From positions 62,001 to 126,000 of the forward strand of contig NZ_QEKH01000010.1 in assembly GCF_003096415.1 (NCBI RefSeq): a DNA stretch of 64,000 nt, read 5' to 3'. The DNA comes from Victivallis vadensis. Lineage in GTDB: Bacteria; Verrucomicrobiota; Lentisphaeria; Victivallales; Victivallaceae. The notes below the pieces were generated by a model, which was given only the letters and a program-made list of their open reading frames with translations, searched no databases and had not been told where the DNA came from. The position numbers were made by a program, and so were the translations under genes. Positions 17,201 to 25,064 of this stretch are shown here, in pieces (the stretch's first letter is position 1; each line of letters begins with the position of its first letter).

Positions 17201-17357
17201 AGTTGAAATCCGCCTCCCCGCCGGCAGTTGGCTCCTGACCGACGTGTTCGACGGCAAACCTCTGGGAAGTTATACAGCTCAGGAGCTGTCCGGAGGAATC
17301 GAGCTCTCCGCAGACGCCGGCAAACTGAAAATGATCGAATTAAAACGGCGAAAATAG
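14244..17357 (+). CDS. Secreted GH42-like beta-galactosidase-family protein
   Basis: 1037 residues with a signal peptide (about 1-23). N-terminal beta-rich modules precede a GH42-like barrel with [39 protein letters not shown] beta-galactosidase trimerisation-like domain follows ([20 protein letters not shown], about 880-910). At the place where GH-A enzymes carry Asn-Glu (acid/base), this protein has GWNFSQG, Asn563-Phe564, while a Glu remains in [10 protein letters not shown]. It may therefore be inactive or use another residue. It is the third gene of a translationally coupled module; a substrate of beta-linked galactose or a related sugar is only a family guess. Confidence 0.7.
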   Translation: MKSLIGTILSAGILSSGVFCASGVETEPAAAVSCFPFQPGGAEVVSGEPLLKAEVRPGASNTRGPLFFFQPARSGKTQSILLKSDLPLPESVRRIGYWILSRGSGWCEVNVLVQEPDGNIYAYRAPASGDSPWTFYEWEMQSPSEAVKKFAVQPNPGKLRRFRGLLVNLQPFSGGGYRFGDVVLDSAERPAPRTWAWTLRDVAEDISYQSAFTGFRLAYAGVEAKARLPLVLFFNTPDVRRLRGMIYDSAGRVYDNFELESDDVAKLRSTDLILPALPRGNYWIDLHRFGAGGELLNRQKLSYLVQFSPVTELPPAVEPEISAIFPDQALPMAEVSPGNGKLRLKIASQPGDIVKYSWFDQYKQPCGSGIARENELDVPQGIATPALVRLELELERAGKTVDRRVVRVKLPGGKPPVAGVPAVPQQFFPLDETETISITQPLLKESFSDHLPANGSNWSISLYWDEIEPVRGEIQYPVIDRYLKLAREKKIPVNLTFFIHLDHLPEWVWYDQLLDQNGQNMHYSASFTRKFSPCSARTVDALCNMISQVVKTYKDCPEIVGWNFSQGVESFWSDASRNRLVVGYDAATVEAFRNYLKERKFPLAGTGAASYDEVQPPVPVFDGRLDLRALYLAWEEFRQQVVNSYFERIFSTIRAAGATQPIKSYAGMGVGDITRMLPVYRKYGAELCFGGGDSPVHAFLQSQARNAGVPLIGESFALPPFSPTLQFVMFTEIAYGAMTGGTNIMWGRHFSPGEVRTEALEASAAAASLAKKIRSLGRSELVTANGAVMFGMLSMVNRSRSSMWIDWTNLNTNGFSDALNAVIGNNLQMTFLTDATPLEILRRNRLIVLNDSPLLRDESALRLAEYVKTGGTLILMGEAGRFNQDGKECWTLKKSLGEEAAPGKTFRFGQGKVVWLARPLDWNRELMPLIGANGFTRPVRPSGGAMRAALRRNETDGSYQLFLFGKTWNGGNPHAREIAGKTVTARVEIRLPAGSWLLTDVFDGKPLGSYTAQELSGGIELSADAGKLKMIELKRRK

Positions 17358-17526
17358 CCCTTTCCGCCGCAAGCGGCGGGGAATCCGAGATTTCGCCTTC
17401 GGCGACCAGAGCACTTCGTTCCTGGACCCCGACCGACAAGGTGCCGGCGCCGTATACGAAATTGTTTTTCGCATTGCGAAAAACAATTTCGGAACTTTTA
17501 AAAGTCGCCCCAAGGGGCGAGGTGGG
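17358..17526. repeat. Hairpin-rich intergenic element with conserved box (inverted copy)
   Basis: A non-coding stretch between two convergent genes. It contains CCGCCGC-AA-GCGGCGG (17364-17379), a box at 17427-17458 with GACAAGGTGCCGGCGCCG, a perfect 16-bp stem (17457-17472 with 17476-17491, loop ATT) and TCGCCCC-AAG-GGGCGA near 17504-17520. The box is the reverse complement of the one in the repeats at 33165 and 33496. The neighbouring hairpin has the same design but different sequence. Confidence 0.75.
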
Positions 17527-18909
17527 TTATTTCGTCGGCAGGGGCGCGCAATAGCGGTCGGGGCCGCCGTGTTTTTTCCAGCCGCGGTACAGGACCGCGA
17601 AAGAGAGCAGCGCCCCGATCGTGAACAGGAAGTCCCAGGCGTAGATGTACTGGTAATCCTTCAGCCGGTCGAACAGCATGCCGCCGCCTGCACCGCACGC
17701 TGCCATGAACGCGGCCCGCAGCAGCGCATTGGCCGAGCTGAACTGGCCGTAGTACGCCTTGGGCAGGATCGCGACGAAGCACGGCAGCGTCGCGGCCCCC
17801 TGAATCGTGTAGACCACCGCCAGCAGCAAGCTGGAGATGTAGAAGCTCGTGAAATCCCGTACCAGGAAAAAACTGACCGCATTCACGATCACCACTAGGA
17901 GCAGCCCCGCAGCGTAGACCCGCAGCGCGTGAAATTTATCCACCAGCAGCCCCACCGGCAAACTCAGCGCCACCCCGATCACGCCGCCCCAGCTCATCAC
18001 CGCGCCGAATTCGGCGTAGGTCAGGCCGAGGTTTTTCTGGGCATACAGGAAATTGAACATCATCCGGCACACCGTCGACACGTCGCTCAGGGCCATCATG
18101 ATGAAAAAACTGTAATAGAACGGGATGCTGTAGCACTCCCGGAAGTAGCTCCGCACCATCCCGGCCGGTGAGAACGATTCACCGGAACGGTCCGCCGGGT
18201 AACTCCCCTCGCGCACCGCCCGGCACATGAAGACGATCGTGACCAGGTAGAACAGCGCGACTCCGGTGAAGAGCCAGTTCACATGCCGTTCCCCGAGCGG
18301 CAGCAGATAGCGGGGGAACAGGAAACCGACCAGCGAGCCGGTCAGGTTGAAGACCGCCATGAACCGCCCGATGAACTTTTCCGGGATCACATCCGGGAAC
18401 AGGTAGTAGATCACCGAGCCGACGATCAGGAAGAAGATCTGATATCCCACCGACAGCCCTCCCAGCAGCGCCAGCGGCAGCCAGTGCGGCAGCGCGGCGC
18501 GGGCGCAAACCGCCGGCGTCCAGCCGATCAGCACCAGAAACAGCGACACGAACGGCGCCGACCACAGGATGTACGGAATCCGCCGTCCCAGCGCCGTCCT
18601 CAGCCGGTCGCTGCGGAAGCTGACGACCGGCGTGATGATCATATTCAGGATATACGGGATCGAAGTGATGAAGACCGCGATCAACGTATTGGAGGCCCCC
18701 AGCTTCTCCATCTCCACCGGCAGCAGCGCCCCGACCAGCGAAGACATCAGGAAGAATCCGAACGCCCCGACCGTGATGAAAAAGACCGTCAGCAGCAGCC
18801 CGCGCCCGGTGTACAGCAGCGAGCCGGCCCGGTATTCCGGATCGCGGTTCTCCGCCGGGACGGTGCGGTAACCGCGTCCGTCGCGCATCAGCAATGTTTT
18901 CGATTCCAT
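17527..18909 (-). CDS. MFS sugar transporter
   Basis: 460 residues from the ATG at 18909, chosen because AAGGACAG precedes it; an upstream ATG at 18930 would add seven residues. About twelve hydrophobic helices are visible. The cytoplasmic loop after helix 2 carries SFRSDRLRTALGRRIPYIL, close to the D-R-x-x-x-x-GRRRP motif of SLC45/GPH-type sugar transporters. It is the last gene of the minus-strand operon of prepilin, glycosidase, MBL protein, GH130 phosphorylase and transporter. It most likely imports the oligosaccharide that the GH130 enzyme then phosphorolyses. A proton- or cation-coupled mechanism is inferred from the family. Confidence 0.82.
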   Translation of the reverse strand: MESKTLLMRDGRGYRTVPAENRDPEYRAGSLLYTGRGLLLTVFFITVGAFGFFLMSSLVGALLPVEMEKLGASNTLIAVFITSIPYILNMIITPVVSFRSDRLRTALGRRIPYILWSAPFVSLFLVLIGWTPAVCARAALPHWLPLALLGGLSVGYQIFFLIVGSVIYYLFPDVIPEKFIGRFMAVFNLTGSLVGFLFPRYLLPLGERHVNWLFTGVALFYLVTIVFMCRAVREGSYPADRSGESFSPAGMVRSYFRECYSIPFYYSFFIMMALSDVSTVCRMMFNFLYAQKNLGLTYAEFGAVMSWGGVIGVALSLPVGLLVDKFHALRVYAAGLLLVVIVNAVSFFLVRDFTSFYISSLLLAVVYTIQGAATLPCFVAILPKAYYGQFSSANALLRAAFMAACGAGGGMLFDRLKDYQYIYAWDFLFTIGALLSFAVLYRGWKKHGGPDRYCAPLPTK

Positions 18910-18963
18910 CTTTCTGTCCTTAACTGTCATGGCCGGCCGGGAAACCGGCGCGGACCGCGGCGG

Positions 18964-19929
18964 TTATTTCTGTTTTTTCAGATGTTCCAGCACGTTGTCG
19001 AGCGTTGTGAAGGCCAGGCCCGTACAGGTGTCGGCGCAACCGTAGTAGATCGCGATACGCCCGGTCGGTGCGTCGGCGAGCGCCGCACACGGGAACACCA
19101 CATTCGGGGTGTCTCCGACACATTCATACAGGGTTTGCGGCGACATCAGGTAATGTCGGTCGCGGGCGATCACCTTCCACGGTTCTTCCGGGTCAAGCAG
19201 TGCCGCTCCGAAGCTGTAGGTCATGCCGTTGCAGCTGGTCAGTACGCCGTGGTAGAAAAGCAGCCAGCCTTCGCTCGTTTCGATCGGCGTCGGGCCGGCT
19301 CCGATTTTGGTTCTCTGCCAGCCGCCGCCGGTCTTCATCACCAGCCGGTGCTCGCCCCAGAAGGTCAGGTCGGGACTGCGGCTCAGGAAGATGTCGCCGA
19401 ATCCGGTATGGTTGTTGTCGCTCGGACGGCTCAGCATCAGGTACTTCCCGCCGATCCTCCTCGGAAACAGCACGCCGTTGCGGTTGAACGGCAGGAAAGC
19501 GTTTTCCAACTGGCGGAAGGTTTTGAAATCGGCGGTTTCCGCAATGCCGATGGTCGGATAGTCGGCGTAGCCGTTACACCAGGTCACGATATATTCGCCG
19601 TCGATGCGGCACACGCGCGGGTCGTAACCGTATTCGAAGGAGAGCACGCCGGTGAATTCGATCGGCTCCGGGGACAACTCCCATTGGACGCCGTCGCGTG
19701 AAAAGCCGGTGTGCAGCGCACAGCGGCGCGCCCGGTCATCGCAGCGGAACACTCCGGCATAGCCGGCGCCGAAGGGGACGACCGCACTGTTGAAAATGCT
19801 GTTGGAATCCGGCAGCGCATCGCGCCGGATGATCGGGTTGCCGGTGTGCCGCCAGACGGCATCGGAGCAGTCGGCGGGGCGCTCCTGCCACGGCATGTCC
19901 GGCAGGGCCGGGCCGGTGATGGTTGCCAT
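18964..19929 (-). CDS. GH130 family beta-mannoside phosphorylase
   Basis: 321 residues without a signal peptide, so cytoplasmic. GH130 signatures are [21 protein letters not shown] at the N terminus, [17 protein letters not shown] (catalytic Asp region) and [21 protein letters not shown]. Enzymes of this family phosphorolyse beta-1,4-mannosyl-glucose or manno-oligosaccharides to mannose-1-phosphate and a shortened sugar; some members act on beta-1,2-mannosides. It lies between a transporter and a secreted glycosidase, which fits intracellular use of imported mannosides. The exact linkage is not determined by sequence reading alone. Confidence 0.85.
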   Translation of the reverse strand: MATITGPALPDMPWQERPADCSDAVWRHTGNPIIRRDALPDSNSIFNSAVVPFGAGYAGVFRCDDRARRCALHTGFSRDGVQWELSPEPIEFTGVLSFEYGYDPRVCRIDGEYIVTWCNGYADYPTIGIAETADFKTFRQLENAFLPFNRNGVLFPRRIGGKYLMLSRPSDNNHTGFGDIFLSRSPDLTFWGEHRLVMKTGGGWQRTKIGAGPTPIETSEGWLLFYHGVLTSCNGMTYSFGAALLDPEEPWKVIARDRHYLMSPQTLYECVGDTPNVVFPCAALADAPTGRIAIYYGCADTCTGLAFTTLDNVLEHLKKQK

Positions 19930-19934
19930 GATGG

Positions 19935-20834
19935 TTACTCTTTCGCGGGTTCGAGTTGAATGCGCATGCCGTCATAGGATGGCTCCATGCCGAGCGGCAT
20001 CAGTATTTGTTCGAGTTCGGAGTGCAGCCGCGCCCCCTTACCGTGCGCGAAGTGGACCGGCACGATCCGGGTGCGTCCGTCGGCTGCGCCGACGGAACGC
20101 AGCCGTTTTGCGAGTTCGACGACGTTCGGGATGCCGAGATGGCTTTCATGGCGGTCCTCCATGCCCCAGGTTGCATCGACGGTGACCGCGGTCAGCTTGA
20201 AATCCTTCAGGAATTTCCAGCTCGCTTCCGGGAATACGTCGGTGTCGCCGGTGACCAGCAGCTTCCAGCGGGGAGCCTCGAAGGCATACATCAGTGACTG
20301 CTCCGGGGAGGTGTGGTTCGCGGCCAGCGGCGTCACCCGAAGGTTTTCGCCGGGGAGCTCGATGGTTTTGCCGGGTTCGGCGAGCACCGGGGTCAGGCGG
20401 TTCTTTTTCCAGTCGCCGCCGATCATGCGGCCGATTGCGGCCAGCACCTGCCGGTTGCCGTAGACGGTCACCCAGCTCTCCTCCGGGAGTTGGGATACAC
20501 CGCGCACCCAGAAATCCATCGGGAAAAGATGGTCCTCGTGGCTGTGGGTGATGAAGACATGGCGCAGCTTCCACGGTTCGAGCCGGAACCGGAATGCCTG
20601 CGCGACCGCGTCCGGTCCCCAGTCGATCCGGATGGTTTCGCCGAGCTGGAACGCGGTGCGGAACCGGTAGTTCCTGCCCCCCTCCGTCCGCGCCCTCCGG
20701 CAGAAGCCGCACACACAGTACTGCGACGGCATCCCTTCGGAAGCGCCGGAGCCGAGCACCAGCAGTTCCGATGGCGGCGCGGCGGCGACTCCGGCGGCCA
20801 GCAATGCGGACGCAAGCAGAGTGGATCGCTTCAT
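19935..20834 (-). CDS. Secreted MBL-fold metallohydrolase, PhnP-like
   Basis: 299 residues with a signal peptide ([19 protein letters not shown]). The mature part begins [22 protein letters not shown]; the C-x-C-x-x-C cluster resembles the extra zinc site of PhnP-type phosphodiesterases. The metallo-beta-lactamase motif HSHEDH, the aspartate in LLVTGDTD and a late HFAHGKG complete the metal centre. It lies one base after the glycosidase and five bases before the GH130 gene. PhnP homologues are cytoplasmic, so an exported version inside a sugar locus is unusual; a role in cleaving phosphodiester or ester decorations on the glycan is a guess. Confidence 0.75.
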   Translation of the reverse strand: MKRSTLLASALLAAGVAAAPPSELLVLGSGASEGMPSQYCVCGFCRRARTEGGRNYRFRTAFQLGETIRIDWGPDAVAQAFRFRLEPWKLRHVFITHSHEDHLFPMDFWVRGVSQLPEESWVTVYGNRQVLAAIGRMIGGDWKKNRLTPVLAEPGKTIELPGENLRVTPLAANHTSPEQSLMYAFEAPRWKLLVTGDTDVFPEASWKFLKDFKLTAVTVDATWGMEDRHESHLGIPNVVELAKRLRSVGAADGRTRIVPVHFAHGKGARLHSELEQILMPLGMEPSYDGMRIQLEPAKE

Positions 20835-20835
20835 T

Positions 20836-22863
20836 TCAGTTCACCTTCCAGTCGATTGCATTGCCTTTGACGGTCTTGTCGGGATAACGAATCTCCCAAT
20901 CGCCGCTGTCCTGGTCGACAGTCACGATGGTGCCGTCGGCGTAAGTCGAACGCTGTTTGCGCCCATCGGCGGAAAGCATCTCATGGTTGGTCATTTCCTG
21001 CAGCCCGACTCGCTTATGGAGTTCGGCGACGAGCCTGACCGCTTCCATATCCTGCGCATTCGCGTCTATGGAAAGGTAGGGCATTCCGGCGGAAATCAAT
21101 GCATGAAGAAACGGTATTTCAGTTTTGGCGTAGTAGTAGGAACCGCGTTCCCGGGTGGTTTCAAACGGCACGACGATCGCGTCGTGATAAACCAGCGTGA
21201 ACAGTGGCAGCGGAATGCCGAAGTTGTTGCGTTCGCCATCAACAGCCCAGACGGTATGATGCACCAGGTGAAGGGTGCGGACCGCCCAGTCCACCGGCTC
21301 CTCGGAACTGACGATTCCGAGGTTGTTTTTGATATAGTCGAAGCAGCGGCGGCGCTGCTCGTAGCATTGGGTGCGGCTCATCCGGTGGTCCGGATGATAG
21401 CACTCGTCGCCCGGCACGACCGCGAACACATCCAGGTAACAGCCGTCGGATTGTGCGCCGATTCTGCGCAGGTAGGTGTTGTTGCGCCGGACGTAATCCA
21501 GCGCCCGGGTCGCGCAGACCAGCGCGTTGGCTCCGCCCGCCCAGGTGTCCTCGACGTGGTGGGTGCCGTCCTCGCGGGTGACCAGCAGCTCCTTGTTGTA
21601 GCTCGGTGCGTCCAGATACATGTCGCGGTACTGCTGATGGTAGACCACGAGATAGTTGTTCCGGTGTGCGAAATCGAGGAATTTCCGCAGGCCCTCCTTG
21701 CCGCCCGCCTTTTTTCCGACCGGAAGCTGGTCGGGTTCGAGGTTGTCGTAGCCGCGGTAACCGATCCCGTCAATGTGGATGTAGGCCTGCGGCAGGCTGA
21801 ACTCCTTTTGGAGACGTTCGATCTTGCGGGTCAGTCCGACATAGGGGGTGAACAGCGCGTCGACTTTGTTGCGCGCGTCATACTGCCGGGCGGTCACGTG
21901 CAGGATCGGCGAACCGATCAGTTTGGCATAAGAAGGGGTTTCCGCAATTTTTTCGGTAATGGAGCGGAACGTGCCGTTCTCCTTGGCCGTTCCGCGGTAC
22001 GCCTTGGCCATCGCGACGTAGCCGCCGTCGATGAATTTCAGCCGCGCCCGGCGGGTGTATCCCATCCGGCCGAGCGTATGCAGCCATTTGGGCGTGACGG
22101 AGGTGCCCTCTTCCGGAGAGTGGAAGAGCCGGATTCCGGCGTCATCCGGAGTTTCGATCAGGAACATCGCCGACTTGTCCTTGCTGGTGACTCCCCACCA
22201 CGGCATATAGAGTGAACGTCCGTAGACGAGGCCGATCTTGCCCTGGTCGGTGTATGGCGCATCGATCACCTTCGGCCAGTTGCGCGGGATCAGGATACCC
22301 TGCGTGTGCGGCATTACCGTCGCGTCGACATCCCGGCCGTCAAGCGCGCCCGGCCAGGTTGCCAGGCGCAGCGTGGTCTCTTTTTCTTCCGGACGCAGCT
22401 CGAAAACCGCATCCCCGGTCGCATAGTCCACTCCGGCGAAGAGGCGGACCTTCAGGTCCAGGGGCTTGCCGTCGGCCTTGAAGCCGGAGAGTGCCAGAGC
22501 GATGCCGCGGATCCCGGCCCACTGTTCGGGAACGGCGATGACCGACTGCGCATCCTGCAGCTGCAGGCTTTTTTCGCTGCCATCCTGCAGCCTGACCAAC
22601 GCTTCTTCGGGAGCGCGGAACGTAAACGACGCGCCCTTCCCGCTCACCGTGATTTCAAAGCTTCGGGGATTGAGCTGAAGCACGGTATCGCCGCAGATAA
22701 GCTCAAGCATCCCGGAATCTGCCTTTCGGAACGCGACGAAGCGGTCGGCCTTCAGTTCTTCCGGGGTCACGGCTGCCGTCATCTGTTCCGTCCACGGCAG
22801 TCCGGCGGCGGCAGGCAGGATCGGCAGGGCGCAGAGTGCAAATGTCACAATCAGTTTTTTCAT
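20836..22863 (-). CDS. Secreted putative glycoside hydrolase (GH101/GH129-like barrel)
   Basis: 675 residues from ATG 22863, with a signal peptide (MKKLIVTFALCALPILPAAA). An N-terminal beta-sandwich is followed by a TIM-barrel section with QAYIHIDGIGYRGYDNLEPDQ, GCYLDVFAVVPGDECYHPDHR and GIVSSEEPVDWA. Asp478 in YLDVF and Glu521/Glu522 in SSEEP occupy the positions expected for nucleophile and acid/base in GH101/GH129-type alpha-N-acetylgalactosaminidases. The similarity is structural in flavour rather than a full motif match, so the specificity is open. It is the second gene of the operon, 19 bases after the prepilin-like gene, and thus follows the module pattern. Confidence 0.55.
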   Translation of the reverse strand: MKKLIVTFALCALPILPAAAGLPWTEQMTAAVTPEELKADRFVAFRKADSGMLELICGDTVLQLNPRSFEITVSGKGASFTFRAPEEALVRLQDGSEKSLQLQDAQSVIAVPEQWAGIRGIALALSGFKADGKPLDLKVRLFAGVDYATGDAVFELRPEEKETTLRLATWPGALDGRDVDATVMPHTQGILIPRNWPKVIDAPYTDQGKIGLVYGRSLYMPWWGVTSKDKSAMFLIETPDDAGIRLFHSPEEGTSVTPKWLHTLGRMGYTRRARLKFIDGGYVAMAKAYRGTAKENGTFRSITEKIAETPSYAKLIGSPILHVTARQYDARNKVDALFTPYVGLTRKIERLQKEFSLPQAYIHIDGIGYRGYDNLEPDQLPVGKKAGGKEGLRKFLDFAHRNNYLVVYHQQYRDMYLDAPSYNKELLVTREDGTHHVEDTWAGGANALVCATRALDYVRRNNTYLRRIGAQSDGCYLDVFAVVPGDECYHPDHRMSRTQCYEQRRRCFDYIKNNLGIVSSEEPVDWAVRTLHLVHHTVWAVDGERNNFGIPLPLFTLVYHDAIVVPFETTRERGSYYYAKTEIPFLHALISAGMPYLSIDANAQDMEAVRLVAELHKRVGLQEMTNHEMLSADGRKQRSTYADGTIVTVDQDSGDWEIRYPDKTVKGNAIDWKVN

Positions 22864-22882
22864 TGCGGATATGCTCCTTAAC

Positions 22883-23605
22883 TCAGTATGTACCGGGCAT
22901 GACCGGACTGCCGCTGCTCTGCCATGCGCCGGCTGTGGCGTTGTATGCGCCGACGACTCCGGGCGCCGCCGGCAATTCTTCGGGATAGAACGCTTCCCAT
23001 TTGTCGTAGATATCCTGACGGCTGCGGGTTTCCACATGGCCGTCGACGAAGGAGACGTTCGCTTTTCCGGCATGGCGGATTTCGAGGTCATGGGCGACGA
23101 GAAATGATGGCGACATCCACCCCTCCGCCGTCAGCATCACACTCGACGCGCTTTTGACGCGGGGGGCCGGAACTCCATAGTAGAAGAATGCGGCGGAAAA
23201 CGGATAATCATTCTGGATCCGCGAGCAGAGCGGATAATCCGCCCGCGCTCCGGACAGCGGGCAGGTGAAGGTTTTCGGGGAATGGACATACGCGTTGACC
23301 AGCGGTTGGAGTCCGCCGCCCCAATCATTGCGCCAGGACCACTGTGAAGCGTCTTCGGTAAATCCGGCAAGCTCCCACAAATAGATATTGACCATATTCG
23401 CACCGCCCTTGATTCCGGGGTAGAGGCCCTGATTGTCGTCGCTGTACATGTTCATTCCGAGCGCGACCTGTTTCTGGTTTCCGGCGCAGGTGATCGTGCG
23501 GGCCCGGTCGCGCGCTCCGTTCAGCGCCGGCAGCAGCATCGCGGCCAGAATCGCTATAATGGCTATCACAACGAGCAGCTCAATTAATGTAAATCTTTTC
23601 AACAT
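22883..23605 (-). CDS. Prepilin-like (pseudopilin) protein, module 2
   Basis: 240 residues, AAGGAG before the ATG. MLKR is followed by [19 protein letters not shown] and [12 protein letters not shown]; the residue before the predicted cleavage point is Arg, not Gly. The globular domain contains CPLSGAR and ends near [17 protein letters not shown], the DGHV motif. It is the first gene of the minus-strand operon continuing into glycosidase, MBL protein, GH130 phosphorylase and transporter, and is divergent from the regulator at 23872. The role is probably the same as in the other three modules. Confidence 0.88.
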   Translation of the reverse strand: MLKRFTLIELLVVIAIIAILAAMLLPALNGARDRARTITCAGNQKQVALGMNMYSDDNQGLYPGIKGGANMVNIYLWELAGFTEDASQWSWRNDWGGGLQPLVNAYVHSPKTFTCPLSGARADYPLCSRIQNDYPFSAAFFYYGVPAPRVKSASSVMLTAEGWMSPSFLVAHDLEIRHAGKANVSFVDGHVETRSRQDIYDKWEAFYPEELPAAPGVVGAYNATAGAWQSSGSPVMPGTY

Positions 23606-23676
23606 AATCAGTTGGCTCCTTTTGCATCATTTTGTGTTTCTGACCTTCTCTGGCCGGGAGTCGGTCGTCAGTGTTT

Positions 23677-23705
23677 ATTATACCAAACTCCCGGCGCAAA
23701 AGCAA
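23677..23705 (-). promoter_or_regulatory. Promoter of the prepilin/GH130 operon
   Basis: Read on the minus strand: TTGCTT (23705-23700), 17 bases, TATAAT (23682-23677). It lies 72 bases upstream of the prepilin-like start in a short AT-rich gap. Confidence 0.7.
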
Positions 23706-23764
23706 GAGCGGCAGCCGTTCCGCCGGTACGATTCGAGCGGAAAATGAAAAAACAACACAGAAAA

Positions 23765-23825
23765 CTGTGCCGTTTTCAACAAAACAGCACAGCATAAAAA
23801 TAAATCATGCACAGATTTGCAAATC
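23765..23825. promoter_or_regulatory. Two palindromic candidate operators in the divergent promoter region
   Basis: A 12-bp inverted repeat with one mismatch (CTGTGCCGTTTT at 23765-23776, loop CAAC, AAAACAGCACAG at 23781-23792) is followed by the perfect palindrome GATTTGCAAATC (23814-23825). Both lie between the prepilin operon promoter and the regulator at 23872, where a LacI/GntR-type repressor would control both directions. Confidence 0.55.
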
Positions 23826-23871
23826 GTTGAAAACGTGTTATGATAAAAAAGAAAACGAAAAGGAAGAATCG

Positions 23872-24954
23872 ATGAACGCCAACGGAATCCGCACCCAGAA
23901 GCAGCTTCAGGCTGACCGCTTTCTGCGCAACAAGGTGATGCCGCTGCATGAGGGAGAGGCGCTTCCATCCATCCGCAAGTTAATGGAACAAAGCGGCTTG
24001 AAACGTGTGGTTCTGGAAAATTCCCTGCAGGATTTCTGCCGGAACCGATTGCTGCGGGCAGAGCCGAGGCGGGGGTATTTCCGAACCGGCCACCGCGAAC
24101 TTGAACTTTACCGTGACACCGTCGACATCATCGCCGGCAGCGAGATCAACTATATGGAAAGCCGCAATTCGTTTCAGAACGACCTGACCCAGCAATTGTT
24201 CAAAATCGGCACAGAGTATCACATCAATATGCGTATTCACCGGGTCAAGAACCATGAGCCTGTGACCGCTTATGACACGCTGATCAAAAAGCAGCAGTTC
24301 CGCGCCGCATTCCTGCTCGCTCCGGCCAGCATCGAAATTGAAAAGCTGATCCGGGACGCCGGAGTGCGCTGTGTGGTGGTCTGTCCGCGCTATCCGGCGG
24401 TGGACGGTCCCGCCGTGACCGACGGCGACGATATGATGGAATTGCAGTTGAACCATCTGTTCCGCAACGGCCACCGCCGGATCGCCTACCTGCACGGGGT
24501 GGAACGCGAGATACCGCAGTTCACGCCGCTGCTGCGCCGGGAGTGCTTCTACCGGATGATGTGCGAACGGGGCTACCGGGTGCCGCCGGAATTCGTGATT
24601 TCGGTGTGGACCTCCGAGGAGGAGCTGCGGCACAATCTGGAGCGGATGTTCAACCGCGGAGAACCGCCGACCGCGCTGATTTCGGACTGCATGCACCTCG
24701 CACAGGTCTACTCCTTTTTCAAAAGCCGCCGGCTGGTGCTTGGCCGCGATGTGTCGCTGATCGCCGAAGGAGAGGAGTTCGATCTGCGCCCCCGGCCGAC
24801 CGCCGTGCTGAATTCACACTCCGCGATGGCGAAACTGGCCTGGGAGATGATGGAAAACCTGCTCGCGGGCCGGAACGAGGTCCGCATCGCCTCCGCGCCG
24901 TTGTCACTGCTCGACGGCGATACCGTCGCCAACCTTTCGCGCTGGAACTCCTGA
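23872..24954 (+). CDS. GntR-type winged-helix/LacI-sensor regulator
   Basis: 360 residues from ATG 23872, preceded by AAAAGGAAG; longer upstream starts would run through the palindromic control region. The N terminus is a winged-helix domain (MPLHEGEALPSIRKLMEQSGLKRVVLENSLQDFCRNRLLRAEPRRGYF). The C-terminal 270 residues are LacI/PBP-like, with LFRNGHRRIAYLHGVERE and GRDVSLIAEGEEFD. It is divergent from the prepilin/glycosidase/GH130/transporter operon and should be its sugar-responsive regulator. The DNA-binding domain is diverged, so assignment to GntR rather than another winged-helix family is tentative. Confidence 0.78.
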   Translation: MNANGIRTQKQLQADRFLRNKVMPLHEGEALPSIRKLMEQSGLKRVVLENSLQDFCRNRLLRAEPRRGYFRTGHRELELYRDTVDIIAGSEINYMESRNSFQNDLTQQLFKIGTEYHINMRIHRVKNHEPVTAYDTLIKKQQFRAAFLLAPASIEIEKLIRDAGVRCVVVCPRYPAVDGPAVTDGDDMMELQLNHLFRNGHRRIAYLHGVEREIPQFTPLLRRECFYRMMCERGYRVPPEFVISVWTSEEELRHNLERMFNRGEPPTALISDCMHLAQVYSFFKSRRLVLGRDVSLIAEGEEFDLRPRPTAVLNSHSAMAKLAWEMMENLLAGRNEVRIASAPLSLLDGDTVANLSRWNS

Positions 24955-25041
24955 CCGTTCAAAGGAATTGTTTTTTCGCCGGCGGCGGCAAGTTGAAGGT
25001 GATCCAACTGAAGCAACCGCAATAAACCTCTACGGGCGGGA

Positions 25042-25062
25042 TTTCGCTCCAGAGGAGCGAAA
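25042..25062. other. Hairpin between convergent genes
   Basis: A perfect 9-bp stem, TTTCGCTCC (25042-25050) and GGAGCGAAA (25054-25062), with a three-base loop, fills the short gap between the regulator stop and the glycosidase stop. There is no long T run in either direction, so it is a weak or Rho-assisted terminator at best. Confidence 0.5.
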
Positions 25063-25064
25063 GC

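Noticed and set aside
24543-25025. A 160-codon frame overlapping the end of the 23872 regulator
   Set aside because: Out-of-frame shadow of the LacI-like domain; no motif.
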